From Xenopus tropicalis (Eukaryota > Chordata > Amphibia > Anura > Pipidae): DNA of 64,000 nucleotides. Under the pieces are notes generated by a model. The model was not told the origin of the DNA and searched no databases. It saw only the letters and a list, made by a program, of their open reading frames with translations. The stretch is from the NCBI RefSeq assembly GCF_000004195.4, contig NC_030683.2, positions 672,106 through 736,105 of the forward strand, read 5' to 3'. Shown here piece by piece: positions 12,601-25,013 of the stretch. Every line of letters begins with the position of its first letter. The first letter of the stretch is position 1. The translations under genes and the position numbers were made by a program.

Positions 12601-15600
12601 CCCTATGCTAATGCAGAGGCAGCAGAAAGTAGAGGGCGCCGCGGATTGCTAGCCGCCAAGGCTAGCTAAACTGGCCGGCCCTCTGCGGCCCTCTCTCCCT
12701 ATGCTAATGCAGAGGCAGCAGAAAGTAGAGGGCGCCGCGGATTGCTAGCCGCCAAGGCTAGCTAAACTGGCCGGCCCTCCGCTCTCCCTATGCTAATGCA
12801 GAGGCAGCAGAAAGTAGAGGGCGCCGCGGATTGCTAGCCGCCAAGGCTAGCTAAACTGGCCGGCCCTCCGCTCTCCCTATGCTAATGCAGAGGCAGCAGA
12901 AAGTAGAGGGTGCCGCTGATTGCTAGCAGCCAAGGCTAGCTAAACTGGCCGGCCCTCCGCTCTCCCTATGCTAATGCAGAGGCAGCAGAAAGTAGAGGGC
13001 GCCGCGGATTGCTAGCCGCCAAGGCTAGCTAAACTGGCCGGCCCTCCGCGGCCCTCCGCTCTCCCTATGCTAATGCAGAGGCAGAAGAATGTAGAGGGCG
13101 CCGCGGATTGCTAGCCGCCAAGGCTAGCTAAACTGGCCGGCCCTCCGCTCTCCCTATGCTAATGCAGAGGATTGCTAGCCGCCAAGGCTAGCTAAACTGG
13201 CCGGCCCTCCGCTCTCCCTATGCTAATGCAGAGGCAGCAGAAAGTAGAGGGCGCCGCGGATTGCTAGCCGCTAAGGCTAGCTAAACTGGCCGGCCCTCTG
13301 CGGCCCTCCGCTCTCCCTATGCTAATGCAGAGGCAGCAGAAAGTAGAGGGCGCCGCGGATTGCTAGCCGCCAAGGCTAGCTAAACTGGCCGGCCTTCTGC
13401 GGCCCTCCGCTCTCCCTATGCTAATGCAGAGGCAGCAGAAAGTAGAGGGCGCCGCGGATTGCTAGCCGCCAAGGCTAGCTAAACTGGCCGGCCCTCTGCA
13501 GCCCTCCGCTCTCCCTATGCTAATGCAGAGGCAGCAGAAAGTAGAGGGCGCCGCGGATTGCTAGCCGCCAAGGCTAGCTAAACTGGCCGGCTCCCGCTCT
13601 CCCTATGCTAATGCAGAGGCAGCAGAAAGTAGAGGGCGCCGCGGATTGCTAGCCGCCAAGGCTAGCTAAACTGGCCGGCCCTCCTCGGCTCTCCTAATGC
13701 TAATGCAGAGGCAGCAGAAAGTAGAGGGCGCCGCGGATTGCTAGCCGCCAAGGCTAGCTAAACTGGCTGGCCCTCCGCTCTCCCTATGCTAATGCAGAGG
13801 CAGCAGAAAGTAGAGGGCGCCGCGGATTGCTAGCCGCCAAGGCTAGCTAAACTGGCCGGCCCTCCGCTCTCCCTATGCTAATGCAGAGGCAGCAGAAAGT
13901 AGAGGGCGCCGCGGATTGCTAGCCGCCAAGGCTAGCTAAACTGGCCGGCCCTCCTCGGTCCTCCGCTCTCCCTATGCTAATGCAGAGGCAGCAGAAAGTA
14001 GAGGGCGCCGCGGATTGCTAGCCGCCAAGGCTAGCTAAACTGGCCTGCCCTCTGCGGCCCTCCGCGGCCCTCCGCTCTCCCTATGCTAATGCAGAGGCAG
14101 CAGAAAGTAGAGGGTGCCGCGGATTGCTAGCCGCCAAGGCTAGCTAAACTGGCCGGCCCTCTCTCCCTATGCTAATGCAGAGGCAGCAGAAAGTAGAGGG
14201 CGCCGAGGATTGCTAGCCGCCAAGGCTAGCTAAACTGGCCGGCCCTCTCTCCCTATGCTAATGCAGAGGCAGCAGAAAGTAGAGGGCGCCGCGGATTGCT
14301 AGCCGCCAAGGCTAGCTAAACTGGCCGGCCCTCTCTCCCTATGCTAATGCAGAGGCAGCAGAAAGTAGAGGGCGCCGTGGATTGCTAGCCGCCAAGGCTA
14401 GCTAAACTGGCCGGCCCTCCGCTCTCCCTATGCTAATGCAGAGGCAGCAGAAAGTAGAGGGCGCCGCGGATTGCTAGCCGCTAAGGCTAGCTAAACTGGC
14501 GCACCCTCCTCGGCTCTCCCTATGCTAATGCAGAGGCAGCAGAAAGTAGAGGGCGCCGCGGATTGCTAGCCGCCAAGGCTAGCTAAACTGGCTGGCCCTC
14601 CGCTCTCCCTATGCTAATGCAGAGGCAGCAGAAAGTAGAGGGCGCCGCGGATTGCTAGCCGCCAAGGCTAGCTAAACTGGCCAGCCCTCTGCGGCCCTCC
14701 GCTCTCCCTATGCTAATGCAGAGGCAGCAGAAAGTAGAGGGCGCCGCGGATTGCTAGCCGCTAAGGCTAGCTAAACTGGCCGGCCCTCTGCGGCCCTGCG
14801 CTCTCCCTATGCTAATGCAGAGGCAGCAGAAAGTAGAGGGCGCCGCGGATTGCTAGCCGCCAAGGCTAGCTAAACTGGCCGGCCCTCCGCGGCCCTCCGC
14901 TCTCCCTATGCTAATGCAGAGGCAGCAGAAAGTAGAGGGCGCCGCGGATTGCTAGCCGCTAAGGCTAGCTAAACTGGCCGGCCCTCCTCGGCCCTCCGCT
15001 CTCCCTATGCTAATGCAGAGGCAGCAGAAAGTAGAGGGCGCCGCGGATTGCTAGCCGCCAAGGCTAGCTAAACTGGCCGGCCCTCCGCTCTCCCTATGCT
15101 AATGCAGAGGCAGCAGAAAGTAGAGGGCGCCGCGGATTGCTAGCCGCAAAGGCTAGCTAAACTGGCCGGCTCTCCCTATGCTAATGCAGAGGCAGCAGAA
15201 AGTAGAGGGCGCTGCGGATTGCTAGCCACCAAGGCTAGCTAAACTGGCCGGCCCTCCGCTCTCCCTATGCTAATGCATAGGCAGCAGAAAGTACATGGGC
15301 GCCGCGGATTGCTAGCCACAAAGGCTAGCTAAACTGGACGGCCCTCCGCTCTCCCTATGCTAATGCAGAGGCAGCAGAAAGTAGAGGGCGCCGCGGATTG
15401 CTAGCCGCAAAGGCTAGCTAAACTGGCCGGCCCTCCGCTCTCCCTATGCTAATGCAGAGGCAGCAGAAAGTAGAGGGCGCCGCGGATTGCTAGCCGCTAA
15501 GGCTAGCTAAACTGGCCGGCCCTCTGCGGTCCTCCGCTCTCCCTATGCTAATGCAGAGGCAGCAGAAAGTAGAGGGCGCCGCGGATTGCTAGCCGCTAAG

Positions 15601-18600
15601 GCTAGCTAATGTGGCCGGCCCTCTGCGGTCCTCCGCTCTCCCTATGCTAATGCAGAGGCAGCAGAAAGTAGAGGGCGCCGCGGATTGCTAGCCGCCAAGG
15701 CTAGCTAAACTGGCTGGCTGGCCCTCCGCTCTCCCTATGCTAATGCAGAGGCAGCAGAAAGTAGAGGGTGCCGCGGATTGCTAGCCGCCAAGGCTAGCTA
15801 AACTGGCTGGCCCTCTGCTCTCCCTATGCTAATGCAGAGGCAGCAGAAAGTAGAGGGCGCCGCGGATTGCTAGCCGCCAAGGCTAGCTAAACTGGCCGGC
15901 TCTCCCTATGCTAATGCAGAGGCAGCAGAAAGTAGAGGGTGCCGCGGATTGCTAGCCGCCAAGGCTAGCTAAACTGGCCGACCCTCCGCTCCCCCTATGC
16001 TAATGCAGAGGCAGCAGAAAGTAGAGGGTGCCGCGGATTGCTAGCCGCCAAGGCTAGTTAAACTGGCTGACCCTCCGCTCTCCCTATGCTAATGCAGAGG
16101 CAGCAGAAAGTAGAGGGCGCCGCGGATTGCTAGCCGCCAAGGCTAGCTAAACTGGCTGACCCTCCGCTCTCCCTATGCTAATGCAGAGGCAGCAGAAAGT
16201 AGAGGGCGCCGCGGATTGCTAGCCGCCAAGGCTAGCTAAACTGGCGCACCCTCCTCGGCTCTCCCTATGCTAAGGCAGAGGCAGCAGAAAGTAGAGGGCG
16301 CCGCGGATTGCTAGCCGCTAAGGCTAGCTAAACTGGCCGGCCCTCCGCTCTCCCTATGCTAATGCAGAGGCAGCAGAAAGTAGAGGGCGCCGCTGATTGC
16401 TAGCCGCCAAGGCTAGCTAAACTGGCCGGCCTTCTGCGGCCCTCCGCTCTCCCTATGCTAATGCAGAGGCAGCAGAAAGTAGAGGGCGCCGCGGATTGCT
16501 AGCCACCAAGGCTAGCTAAACTGGCCGGCCCTCTGCAGCCCTCCGCTCTCCCTATGCTAAGGCAGAGGCAGCAGAAAGTAGAGGGTGCTGCGGATTGCTA
16601 GCCGCCAAGGCTAGCTAAACTGCACGGCCCTCTGCGGCCCTCCGCTCTCCCTATGCTAAGGCAGAGGCAGCAGAAAGTAGAGGGCGCCGTGGATTGCTAG
16701 CCGCCAAGGCTAGCTAAACTGGCCCGCCCTCTGCGGCTCTCCCTATGCTAATGCAGAGGCAGCAGAAAGTAGAGGGCACCGCGGATTGCTAGCCGCTAAG
16801 GCTAGCTAAACTGGCCCGCTCTCCTCTGCTAGCTAAACTGGCCGGCCCTCTCTCCCTATGCTAATGCAGAGGCAGCAGAAAGTAGAGGGCGCCGCGGATT
16901 GCTAGTCGCCAAGGCTACCTAAACTGGCCGGCCCTCCTCCGCTAGCTAAACTGGACGGCCCTCTGCGGCCCTCTCTCCCTATGCTAATGCAGAGGCAGCA
17001 GAAAGTAGAGGGCGCCGAGGATTGCTAGCCGCCAAGGCTAGCTAAACTGGCTGGCCCTCCTCAGCCCTCCGCTCTCCCTATGCTAATGCAGAGGCAGCAA
17101 AAAGAAGAGGGCGCTGCGGATTGCTAGCCGCTAAGGCTAGCTAAACTGGCCCGCCCTCCTCCGCTAGCTTAGCTGGCCGGCCCTCTGCGGCCCTTCGCTC
17201 TCCCTATGCTAATGCAGAGGAAGCAGAAAGTAGAGGGCGCCGCGGATTGCTAGCCGCCAAGGCTAGCTATACTGGCCGGCCCGCTCTCCCTTTGCTAATG
17301 CAGAGGAAGCAGAAAGTAGAGGGCGTCGCGGATTGCTAGCCGCTAAGGCTAGCTAAACTGGCCTGCCCTCGGCTCTCCCTATGCTAATGCAGAGGAAGCA
17401 GAAAGTAGAGGGCTCCGCGGATTGCTAGCCGCCAAGGCTAGCTAAACTGGCCGGCCCGCTCTCCCTATGCTAATGCAGAGGCAGCGGAAAGTAGAAGGCG
17501 CCGCGGATTGCTTGCCGCCAAGGCTAGCTAAACTAGCCGGCCCGCTCTCCCTATGCTAATGCAGAGGCTGCAGAAAGTAGAGGGAGCCGCGGATTGCTTG
17601 CCACCAAGGCTAGCTAAACTAGCCGGCCCGCTCTCCCTATGCTAATGCAGAGGCAGCAGAAAGTAGAGGGCGCCGAGGATTGCTAGCCGCTAAGGCTAGC
17701 TAAACTGGCCCGCCCTCCTCCGCTAGCTAAACTGGCCGGCCCTCCGCTCTCCCTATGCTAATGCAGAGGCAGCAGAAAGTAGAGAGCGCCGCGGATTGCT
17801 AGCCGCTAAGGCTAGCTAAACGGGACGGCCCTCTGCGGCCCTCTCTCCCTATGCTAATGCAGAGGCAGCAGAAAGTAGAGGGCGCCGCGGATTGCTAGCC
17901 GATAAGGCTAGCTAATCTGGCCGGCCCCTCTGCTCTCCCTATGCTAATGCAGAGGCAGCAGAAAGTAGAGGGCGCCGCGGATTGCTAGCCCTCTGCGGCT
18001 CTCAGTGGCCCTCAGCTCTCCCTATGCTAATGCAGTGCCAGCAGAAAGTAGAGGGTGCCGCGGATTGCTGGCCGCCAAGGCTAGCTAAACGGGACGGCCC
18101 TCTGCGGCCCTCTCTCCCTATGCTAATGCAGAGGCAGCAGAAAGTAGAGGGCGCCGCGGATTGCTAGCCGATAAGGCTAGCTAATCTGGCCGGCCCTCCG
18201 CTCTCCCTATGCTAATGCAGAGGCAGCAGAAAGTAGAGGGCGCCGCGGATTGCTAGCCCTCTGCGGCCCTCAGTGGCCCTCAGCTCTCCCTATGCTAATG
18301 CAGAGGAAGCAGAAAGTAGAGGGCTCCGCGGATTGCTAGCCGCCAAGGCTAGCTAAACTGGCCGGCCCTCCGCTCTCCCTATGCTAATGCAGAGGCAGCA
18401 GAAAGTAGAGGATGCCGAGGATTGCTAGCCGCCAAGCCTATCTAAACTGGCCGGCTCTCCCTATGCTAATGCAGAGGAAGCAGAAAGTAGAGGGCGCCGC
18501 GGATTGCTAGCCGATAAGGCTAGCTAATCTGGCCGGCCCCTCTGCTCTCCCTATGCTAATGCAGAGGCAGCAGAAAGTAGAGGGCGCCGCGGATTGCTAG

Positions 18601-19075
18601 CCCTCTGCGGCTCTCAGTGGCCCTCAGCTCTCCCTATGCTAATGCAGTGCCAGCAGAAAGTAGAGGGCGCCGCGGATTGCTAACCGCCAAGGCTAGCTAA
18701 ACGGGACGGCCCTCTGCGGCCCTCTCTCCCTATGCTAATGCAGAGGCAGCAGAAAGTAGAGGGCGCCGAGGATTGCTAGCCGCCATGGCTAGCTAAACTG
18801 GCCGGCCCTCTCTCCCTATGCTAATGCGGAGGCAGCAGAAAGTAGAGGGCGCCATGTATTGCTAGCCGCCATGGCTAGCTAAACTGGCCGGCCCTATGCT
18901 CTCCCTATGCTCTCCCTATGCTCTCCCTATGCTCTCCCTATGCTCTCCCTATGCTCTCCCTATGCTCTCCCTATGCTCTCCCTATGCTAATGCAGAGGCA
19001 GCAGAGAGTAGAGTGCGCCAAGGATTACTAGCCGCCAAGGCTAGTTAAACTGGCTGGCCCTCTGCGGCCCTCTGG
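9672..19075 (+). repeat. Satellite array, about 89-bp monomer, forward orientation (part 2)
   Basis: This continues the array of 1-8671 with the same monomer and orientation. Together the two parts hold very roughly 200 monomers. Monomer divergence increases toward the right end (16800-19070), where units are rearranged, truncated or carry variants such as GAGGAAGCAGAAAG. This is the usual pattern for the edge of an array, where homogenisation is weaker. The array ends near 19075 in single-copy sequence. Confidence 0.97.
18892..18988 (+). repeat. Second 11-bp CTCTCCCTATG expansion
   Basis: About eight tandem copies of the same 11-mer as at 1007-1138, again arising inside a satellite monomer. 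The two expansions lie about 17.9 kb apart near opposite ends of the forward array. Confidence 0.93.
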
Positions 19076-19239
19076 CGGGCCGCCCACCCACCGACAGAAC
19101 TGTCCAACCTGTGAAATGTTTCAATCCAATTAGTGCTTGGTTGCTATTGGCTACTCACACTTTAGCCCCGATGTCCCTAAATCATCCCCATTATCTCTCT
19201 CTCTGTCGCCCTGTGTAATTGGCTCTCAGCTTTCCATTG

Positions 19240-19876
19240 TTTCCTCCCCCCTCACTCCCCAAAGCAATGTATGGCCCCCCCACTCCCCAAAGCAATGTAT
19301 GGCCCCCCTCACTCCCCAAAGCAATGTATGGCCCCCCTCACTCCCCAAAGCAATGTATGCCCCCCCACTCCCCAAAGCAATGTATGGCCCCCCCACTCCC
19401 CAAAGCAATGTATGCCCCCCCACTCCCCAAAGCAATGTATGGCTCCCCCACTCCCCAAAGCAATGTATGCGCCCCCCCTCCCCAAAGCAATGTATGGCCC
19501 CCCCCACTCCCCAAAGCAATGTATGGCCCCCCCACTCCCCAAAGCAATGTATGCCCCCCCACTCCCCAAAGCAATGTATGGCTCCCCCACTCCCCAAAGC
19601 AATGTATGCGCCCCCCCTCCCCAAAGCAATGTATGGCCCCCCCCACTCCCCAAAGCAATGTATGGCCCCCCCACTCCCCAAAGCAATGTATGCGCCCCCA
19701 CTCCCCAAAGCAATGTATGCCCCCCCCACTCCCCAAAGCAATGTATGGCCCCCCCACTCCCCAAAGCAATGTATGCCCCCCCACTCCCCAAAGCAATGTA
19801 TGCGCCCCCACTCCCCAAAGCAATGTATGCCCCCCCCACTCCCCAAAGCAATGTATGCCCCCAAGTTGTGCAATTC
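19240..19876. repeat. 27-bp minisatellite (CCCCAAAGCAATGTATG unit), left block
   Basis: About 22 copies of a C-rich unit of about 27 bp, CACTCCCCAAAGCAATGTATG followed by a variable C run. It begins after about 165 bp of single-copy DNA (19076-19239) and runs to the second gap. The long open frames on both strands, with Pro/Lys/Gln or Gly/Ile/His-rich peptides, are period artefacts of a repeat length divisible by three. Confidence 0.95.
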
Positions 19877-20876
19877 NNNNNNNNNNNNNNNNNNNNNNNN
19901 NNNNNNNNNNNNNNNNNNNNNNNNNNNNNNNNNNNNNNNNNNNNNNNNNNNNNNNNNNNNNNNNNNNNNNNNNNNNNNNNNNNNNNNNNNNNNNNNNNNN
20001 NNNNNNNNNNNNNNNNNNNNNNNNNNNNNNNNNNNNNNNNNNNNNNNNNNNNNNNNNNNNNNNNNNNNNNNNNNNNNNNNNNNNNNNNNNNNNNNNNNNN
20101 NNNNNNNNNNNNNNNNNNNNNNNNNNNNNNNNNNNNNNNNNNNNNNNNNNNNNNNNNNNNNNNNNNNNNNNNNNNNNNNNNNNNNNNNNNNNNNNNNNNN
20201 NNNNNNNNNNNNNNNNNNNNNNNNNNNNNNNNNNNNNNNNNNNNNNNNNNNNNNNNNNNNNNNNNNNNNNNNNNNNNNNNNNNNNNNNNNNNNNNNNNNN
20301 NNNNNNNNNNNNNNNNNNNNNNNNNNNNNNNNNNNNNNNNNNNNNNNNNNNNNNNNNNNNNNNNNNNNNNNNNNNNNNNNNNNNNNNNNNNNNNNNNNNN
20401 NNNNNNNNNNNNNNNNNNNNNNNNNNNNNNNNNNNNNNNNNNNNNNNNNNNNNNNNNNNNNNNNNNNNNNNNNNNNNNNNNNNNNNNNNNNNNNNNNNNN
20501 NNNNNNNNNNNNNNNNNNNNNNNNNNNNNNNNNNNNNNNNNNNNNNNNNNNNNNNNNNNNNNNNNNNNNNNNNNNNNNNNNNNNNNNNNNNNNNNNNNNN
20601 NNNNNNNNNNNNNNNNNNNNNNNNNNNNNNNNNNNNNNNNNNNNNNNNNNNNNNNNNNNNNNNNNNNNNNNNNNNNNNNNNNNNNNNNNNNNNNNNNNNN
20701 NNNNNNNNNNNNNNNNNNNNNNNNNNNNNNNNNNNNNNNNNNNNNNNNNNNNNNNNNNNNNNNNNNNNNNNNNNNNNNNNNNNNNNNNNNNNNNNNNNNN
20801 NNNNNNNNNNNNNNNNNNNNNNNNNNNNNNNNNNNNNNNNNNNNNNNNNNNNNNNNNNNNNNNNNNNNNNNNNNNN
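19877..20876. other. Assembly gap (1000 N)
   Basis: Exactly 1000 undetermined bases. The satellite is in forward orientation left of the gap and inverted to the right, so a real inversion, a large palindrome or a misjoin lies here. Confidence 1.
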
Positions 20877-23800
20877 GCGCCCTCTATTTCTCCTGCTCTG
20901 CATTAGCATGGGGAGTGGAGGCCGCGAGGGCCGGCCTAGTTTAGCTAGTCGCTTAGCGGCTAGCATCAGCGGCCCGCCTCTACTTTTCTTTTGCTGCCTC
21001 TGCATTAGCATAGGGAAAAAAGATAGCGGAGGGGCCGGCCAGTTTAGCTAGCGCTAGGGGCTTAGCAATCTGGCGGGCCCTGCTACTTTCTGCTTGGCTC
21101 TGCATTTAGCATAGGGAGAGCGGAGGGCCGAGGAGGGCCAGCCTCTTTAGCTAGCCTTGGCGCAGCTATCCCCGCGGCTCTAACTTTCTGTTTTATGCCC
21201 AGCCATGATCGGCAATCGGGCATCGGCATCGGCATCGGCATCAGGGATGCGCGCATCGGCATCGCATCGGGCCGGAAAGTTTAGGCTAGCCTGGCGGCTA
21301 GCAATGCGCGCGGAGCCCTCTACTTTTCTGCTGGGCCTCTGCATTAGCATAGGGAGTAGTGGAGAGCCGGCCCATGTTTAGGGTAGCCTTGGCCGGCTGT
21401 CCTCCGCGCACCCTCTTTTTTTCTCGCTGCCTCTGGCATTAGCATGGGAGGAGGGCCCAGTTTAAGGCTGAGCAATCCACGGCGCCCTCTACTTTCTTGC
21501 TACCTCTGCATTAGCATAGGGAGAGCGGAGGGCCGGCAGTTTAGCTAGCCTGGGGCTAGCATATCCGCGGCGCGGGCCTATACTTTTGCTTGGGCTCTTG
21601 CATTAGCATTAGGGAGAGCGAGGGTCGGCCAGGTTTAGCTGCCTTGGCGCTAGCAATCCGCGGCGCCCTCTATTTCTTGCTGCTCTGCATTAGGCATAAG
21701 GGAGCGGAGGGCCGGCCAGTTTAGCTAGCCTCGGCGGCTAGCAATCCTGCGGCGCCTCTACTTTCTGCTGCCTCTGCATTAGCATAGGGAGAGCGGAGGG
21801 GTCGGGCCAGTTTACTAGCCTTGGGCGGCTAGCAATCCGCGGCGCCTCTACTTTCTGGCTTCCTCTGCTATTAGCATAGGGAGAGTGGAAGGCGCAGGGG
21901 GCTGGCCAGTTTAGCTAGCCTTTGGGCGGCTAGCAAGCCGCGGCGCCCTCTATCTTTGCTGCGCTCTGCATTAGCATAGGGAGAGTGGAAGGCCGCAGGG
22001 GCTGCCCAGTTTAGGCTAGCTGCTGGCGCTAGCAAGCCGCGGCGCCCAGTCTGTACTTTTGCTGCTCTGCATTAGCATAGGGAGAGCAGAGGGCGCGGCC
22101 AGTTTAGTAGCCTTGGCGGCTAGCAATCCGCGGCGCCCTCTTACTTTCTGCTGGCCTCTGCTTAGCTAGGAGAAGCGGAAGGGCCGGTCCAGTTTAGCTA
22201 GCTTGGGCGGCTAGCGATCCGCGGGCCTACTACTTTCTGCTGCCTCTGCATTAGCATAGGGGAGCTATAGGGAGAGCGGATGGGCCCGGCAGAGTGGGCG
22301 GCAGTTTAGGCCTTAGACTTGGCGGCTAGCAAAGCCGCGGCGCCCTCATACTTTCTGCTGGCCTCTGCTTAGCATACGGGAGAGCAGTAGGGCCGGCTCA
22401 GTTTAGCGGTAGCCTTGTGCGGCTTAGCAATTCGGCGCCCTCTACTTTTCTGCTGCCTCTGCATTAGCATAGGGAGAGCGGAGGGCCGGCCAGTTTAGCT
22501 AGCCTTGGCGGCTAGCAATCCGCGCGCCTCTACTTTCTGCTAGCTCTGCATTAGCATAGGTGATGAGCGGAAGGGCCGCAGAGGGCCGGCCAGTTTTTAG
22601 CTAGCTTGGTGGCTAGCAATCCTCAAGTGCTTCTTACTGTCTGCTGTCGTTGCATTATGCATAGGGAGAGCGGGGGCGGCGAGTTTAAGCTAGCGCTTGG
22701 AAGCTAGGCAATCCGCGGCGCTCTCACTTTCTGCTTCCTCTGCTTAGCATAGGGAGAGAGGGCGCAGAGGGCCGTCTCAGTTTAGCTAGGCCTTGGCCGG
22801 GTACCGCAATCCCGGCGCCTCTTACTTCTCTGCTGCCTCTGCATTAGCATAGGAGAGTGGAAGGCCGCAGGGGGTGCCAGTTTAGCTAGCTTTGAGCGCT
22901 ACGCAGCCGGCGCGCCCTGTAGTTTCTGCTGCTCTTGCATTAGCATAGGGAGAGTGGAGGCACAGAGGGCGGCCAGGTTAGTTAGCCTTGCGGCTAGCAA
23001 TTTGCGGAGCCTCTACTTTCTGCTGCCTCTGCTTAGCCATAGGGAGAGCAGAGGGCCGGTCCAGTTTAGCTAGCCTTGCGGCTAGCAATGCGCGGCGCCC
23101 TCTAACTTTTCTGCTGCTCTGCATTAGATAGGGAGAGCGAGGGCCCGGCATGTTTAGCTAGCCTTGGCGGCTTACAATCGCAGCCCCTCTACTTTCTGCT
23201 GCCTCTGCATTAGCATAGGGAGAGCGGAAGGGCGCAGAGGGCCAGCCAGATTAGGCTAGCCTTGGTTGGCTAGCAATTCCTCAGCGGCTCTCTAACTTTC
23301 TGGCTGCTCTGCATTAGCATAGGGAGAGTTCGGAGGGCGCCGGCCAGTTTTAGCTAGTCCTTGGTGGCTAGCAATCGCGGGCCCTCTACTTTTGCTTCTC
23401 TTGCATTGGAATAGGGAGAGAGGGCCGCAGAGGGCCGTTCCAGTTTGCTAGCCTTGGCGGGTAGGAAATCCGTCGGCGCCTCTACTCTTCTCTGTGCCTC
23501 TGCTTAGCATCGGGAGAGTGGAGGGCCACAGAGGGCGGCCAGGTTAGCTAGCTTGGGCTAGCATCCGCGGCGCCCTCTATTCCTGCTGGCCTCTGCATTA
23601 GCATAGGGAGAGCAGAGGGGCCAGTTTAGCTAGGCTTGGCGGCTTATACATCCGAGCAGTGGCCTCATTTTCTGCTGTCTCTGATTAGATAGGGAGAGCG
23701 GCAGGGCCGGCCAGTTTAGCTAGCTTGCGGCTTACATAATCGCTGGCCATCTCTATTTCTGGCTGCTCTGCATTAGCATAGGGAGAAGGCGGGCGGCAGT

Positions 23801-23905
23801 TTAGCTAGCTTTGGCGGCTTAACAATCCGGCCTCTCTTTTGCTGGCCTCTGCTTAGCATGGGGAGAGGGCGCGAGGACGGGAGTTTAGCTAGACTTGGGG
23901 TAGCA
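20877..23905 (-). repeat. Satellite array, inverted orientation, low sequence quality
   Basis: This is the same monomer as 1-19075 but reverse complemented. It reads TTTCTGCTGCCTCTGCATTA, GCATAGGGAGAGCGGAGGG and TTTAGCTAGCCTTGGCGGCT on the plus strand. Nearly every copy carries scattered insertions, deletions and dropped homopolymer bases, unlike the clean array on the left. There is a short GGCATC hexamer run around 21220-21255. The error pattern suggests raw long-read gap fill and not genuine decay. Confidence 0.95.
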
Positions 23906-24745
23906 GCATGTATGGCCCCCCTCACTCCCAAAGCAAATGTATGCCCCCCCACTCCCCAAAGCAATGTATGGCCCCCACTCCCAAAAGCAAGTATGGCCCC
24001 CCCTACTCCCCAAGCAATGTATGGCCCCCCCACTCCCCAAAGCAATGTATAGGCCCCCCCCACTCCCCAAAGCAATGTATGCCCCCCCCACTAAAGCCCC
24101 CCAAAAAGCAATGCCCCCCAACTCCCCCAAAGCAATGTATGCCCCCCCCCACTCCCAAAGCAATGTATCCCCACTGCGCTATGCCCCCCCACTCCCAAAG
24201 CCCCCCCCACTCCCCAAAGCAATTATGGCCCCCTCACTCCCCCAAGCAATGTATGCCCCCCCACTCCCCAAAGCAATGTATGCCCCCCCACTCCCCAAGC
24301 AATGTATGCCCCCCCACTCCCCAAAGCAATGTATGGGCCCCCCCACTCCCCAAAGGCAATGTAGCCCCCCCCTCCCCAAAGCAATGTATGCTCCCCCATC
24401 CCCAAAGCAATGTATGCCCCCCCACTCCCCAAAGCAATGTTATGCCCCCTCACTCCCCAAAGGCAATGTATGCCCCCCCCACTCCCAAAGCAATGTATGC
24501 CCCCCCCCCCCACTCCCCAAAAGCAATGTATTGCCCCCCTCACTCCCCAAAGCAATGTATGCCCCCCCCACCACTCCCAAAGCAATGTATGCCCCCCCCC
24601 CCCCTCCCAAACAATGTATGGCCCCCCCCCACTCCCAAAGGCAAGTATGGCCCCCCCCCACTCCCCAAAGCAATGTATGCCCCCCCCCCACTCCCCAAAG
24701 CAATGATGGGCCCCCCCACTCCCCAAAGCAATGTATGGCCCCCCA
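23906..24745. repeat. 27-bp minisatellite (CCCCAAAGCAATGTATG unit), right block
   Basis: The same C-rich unit and the same orientation as 19240-19876, about 30 copies, with more C-run length errors. It directly abuts the inverted satellite, so the two repeat types are linked on both sides of the gap although only the satellite has flipped. Confidence 0.95.
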
Positions 24746-25013
24746 GCCAGCGGAAATGTTCCTATGGCATCACTGGCATTTGGGGTGCAGCCCCCAACAT
24801 TGAAAAATGCAGGAAGAGCCCCTTATGTGCTTGTCCCATCATGCAGCATTTTCAGTTTTATTGCCCCTTTGCACCAATGCCCCCCGGTGGTCTTTCAGAT
24901 ATGATGATCATTTTGGGGTGATGGAGGTCGCAGTTACTCACGGGGGAAGGGATAGGTTTACTGAGCATGAATGTGATTGGATAAATGTAGGAGCTGGCTG
25001 GGACCCTCAGTGA
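24746..25013. other. Single-copy spacer, nothing recognised
   Basis: A short stretch of non-repetitive sequence between two minisatellites. Open frames on the plus strand are short and carry no recognisable motif. No V segment, RSS or promoter was seen. Confidence 0.6.

Noticed and set aside
19137..21051. Several 550-610-codon frames on both strands crossing the second gap
   Set aside because: More than half of each is undetermined bases and the rest is the 27-bp minisatellite. There is no gene.
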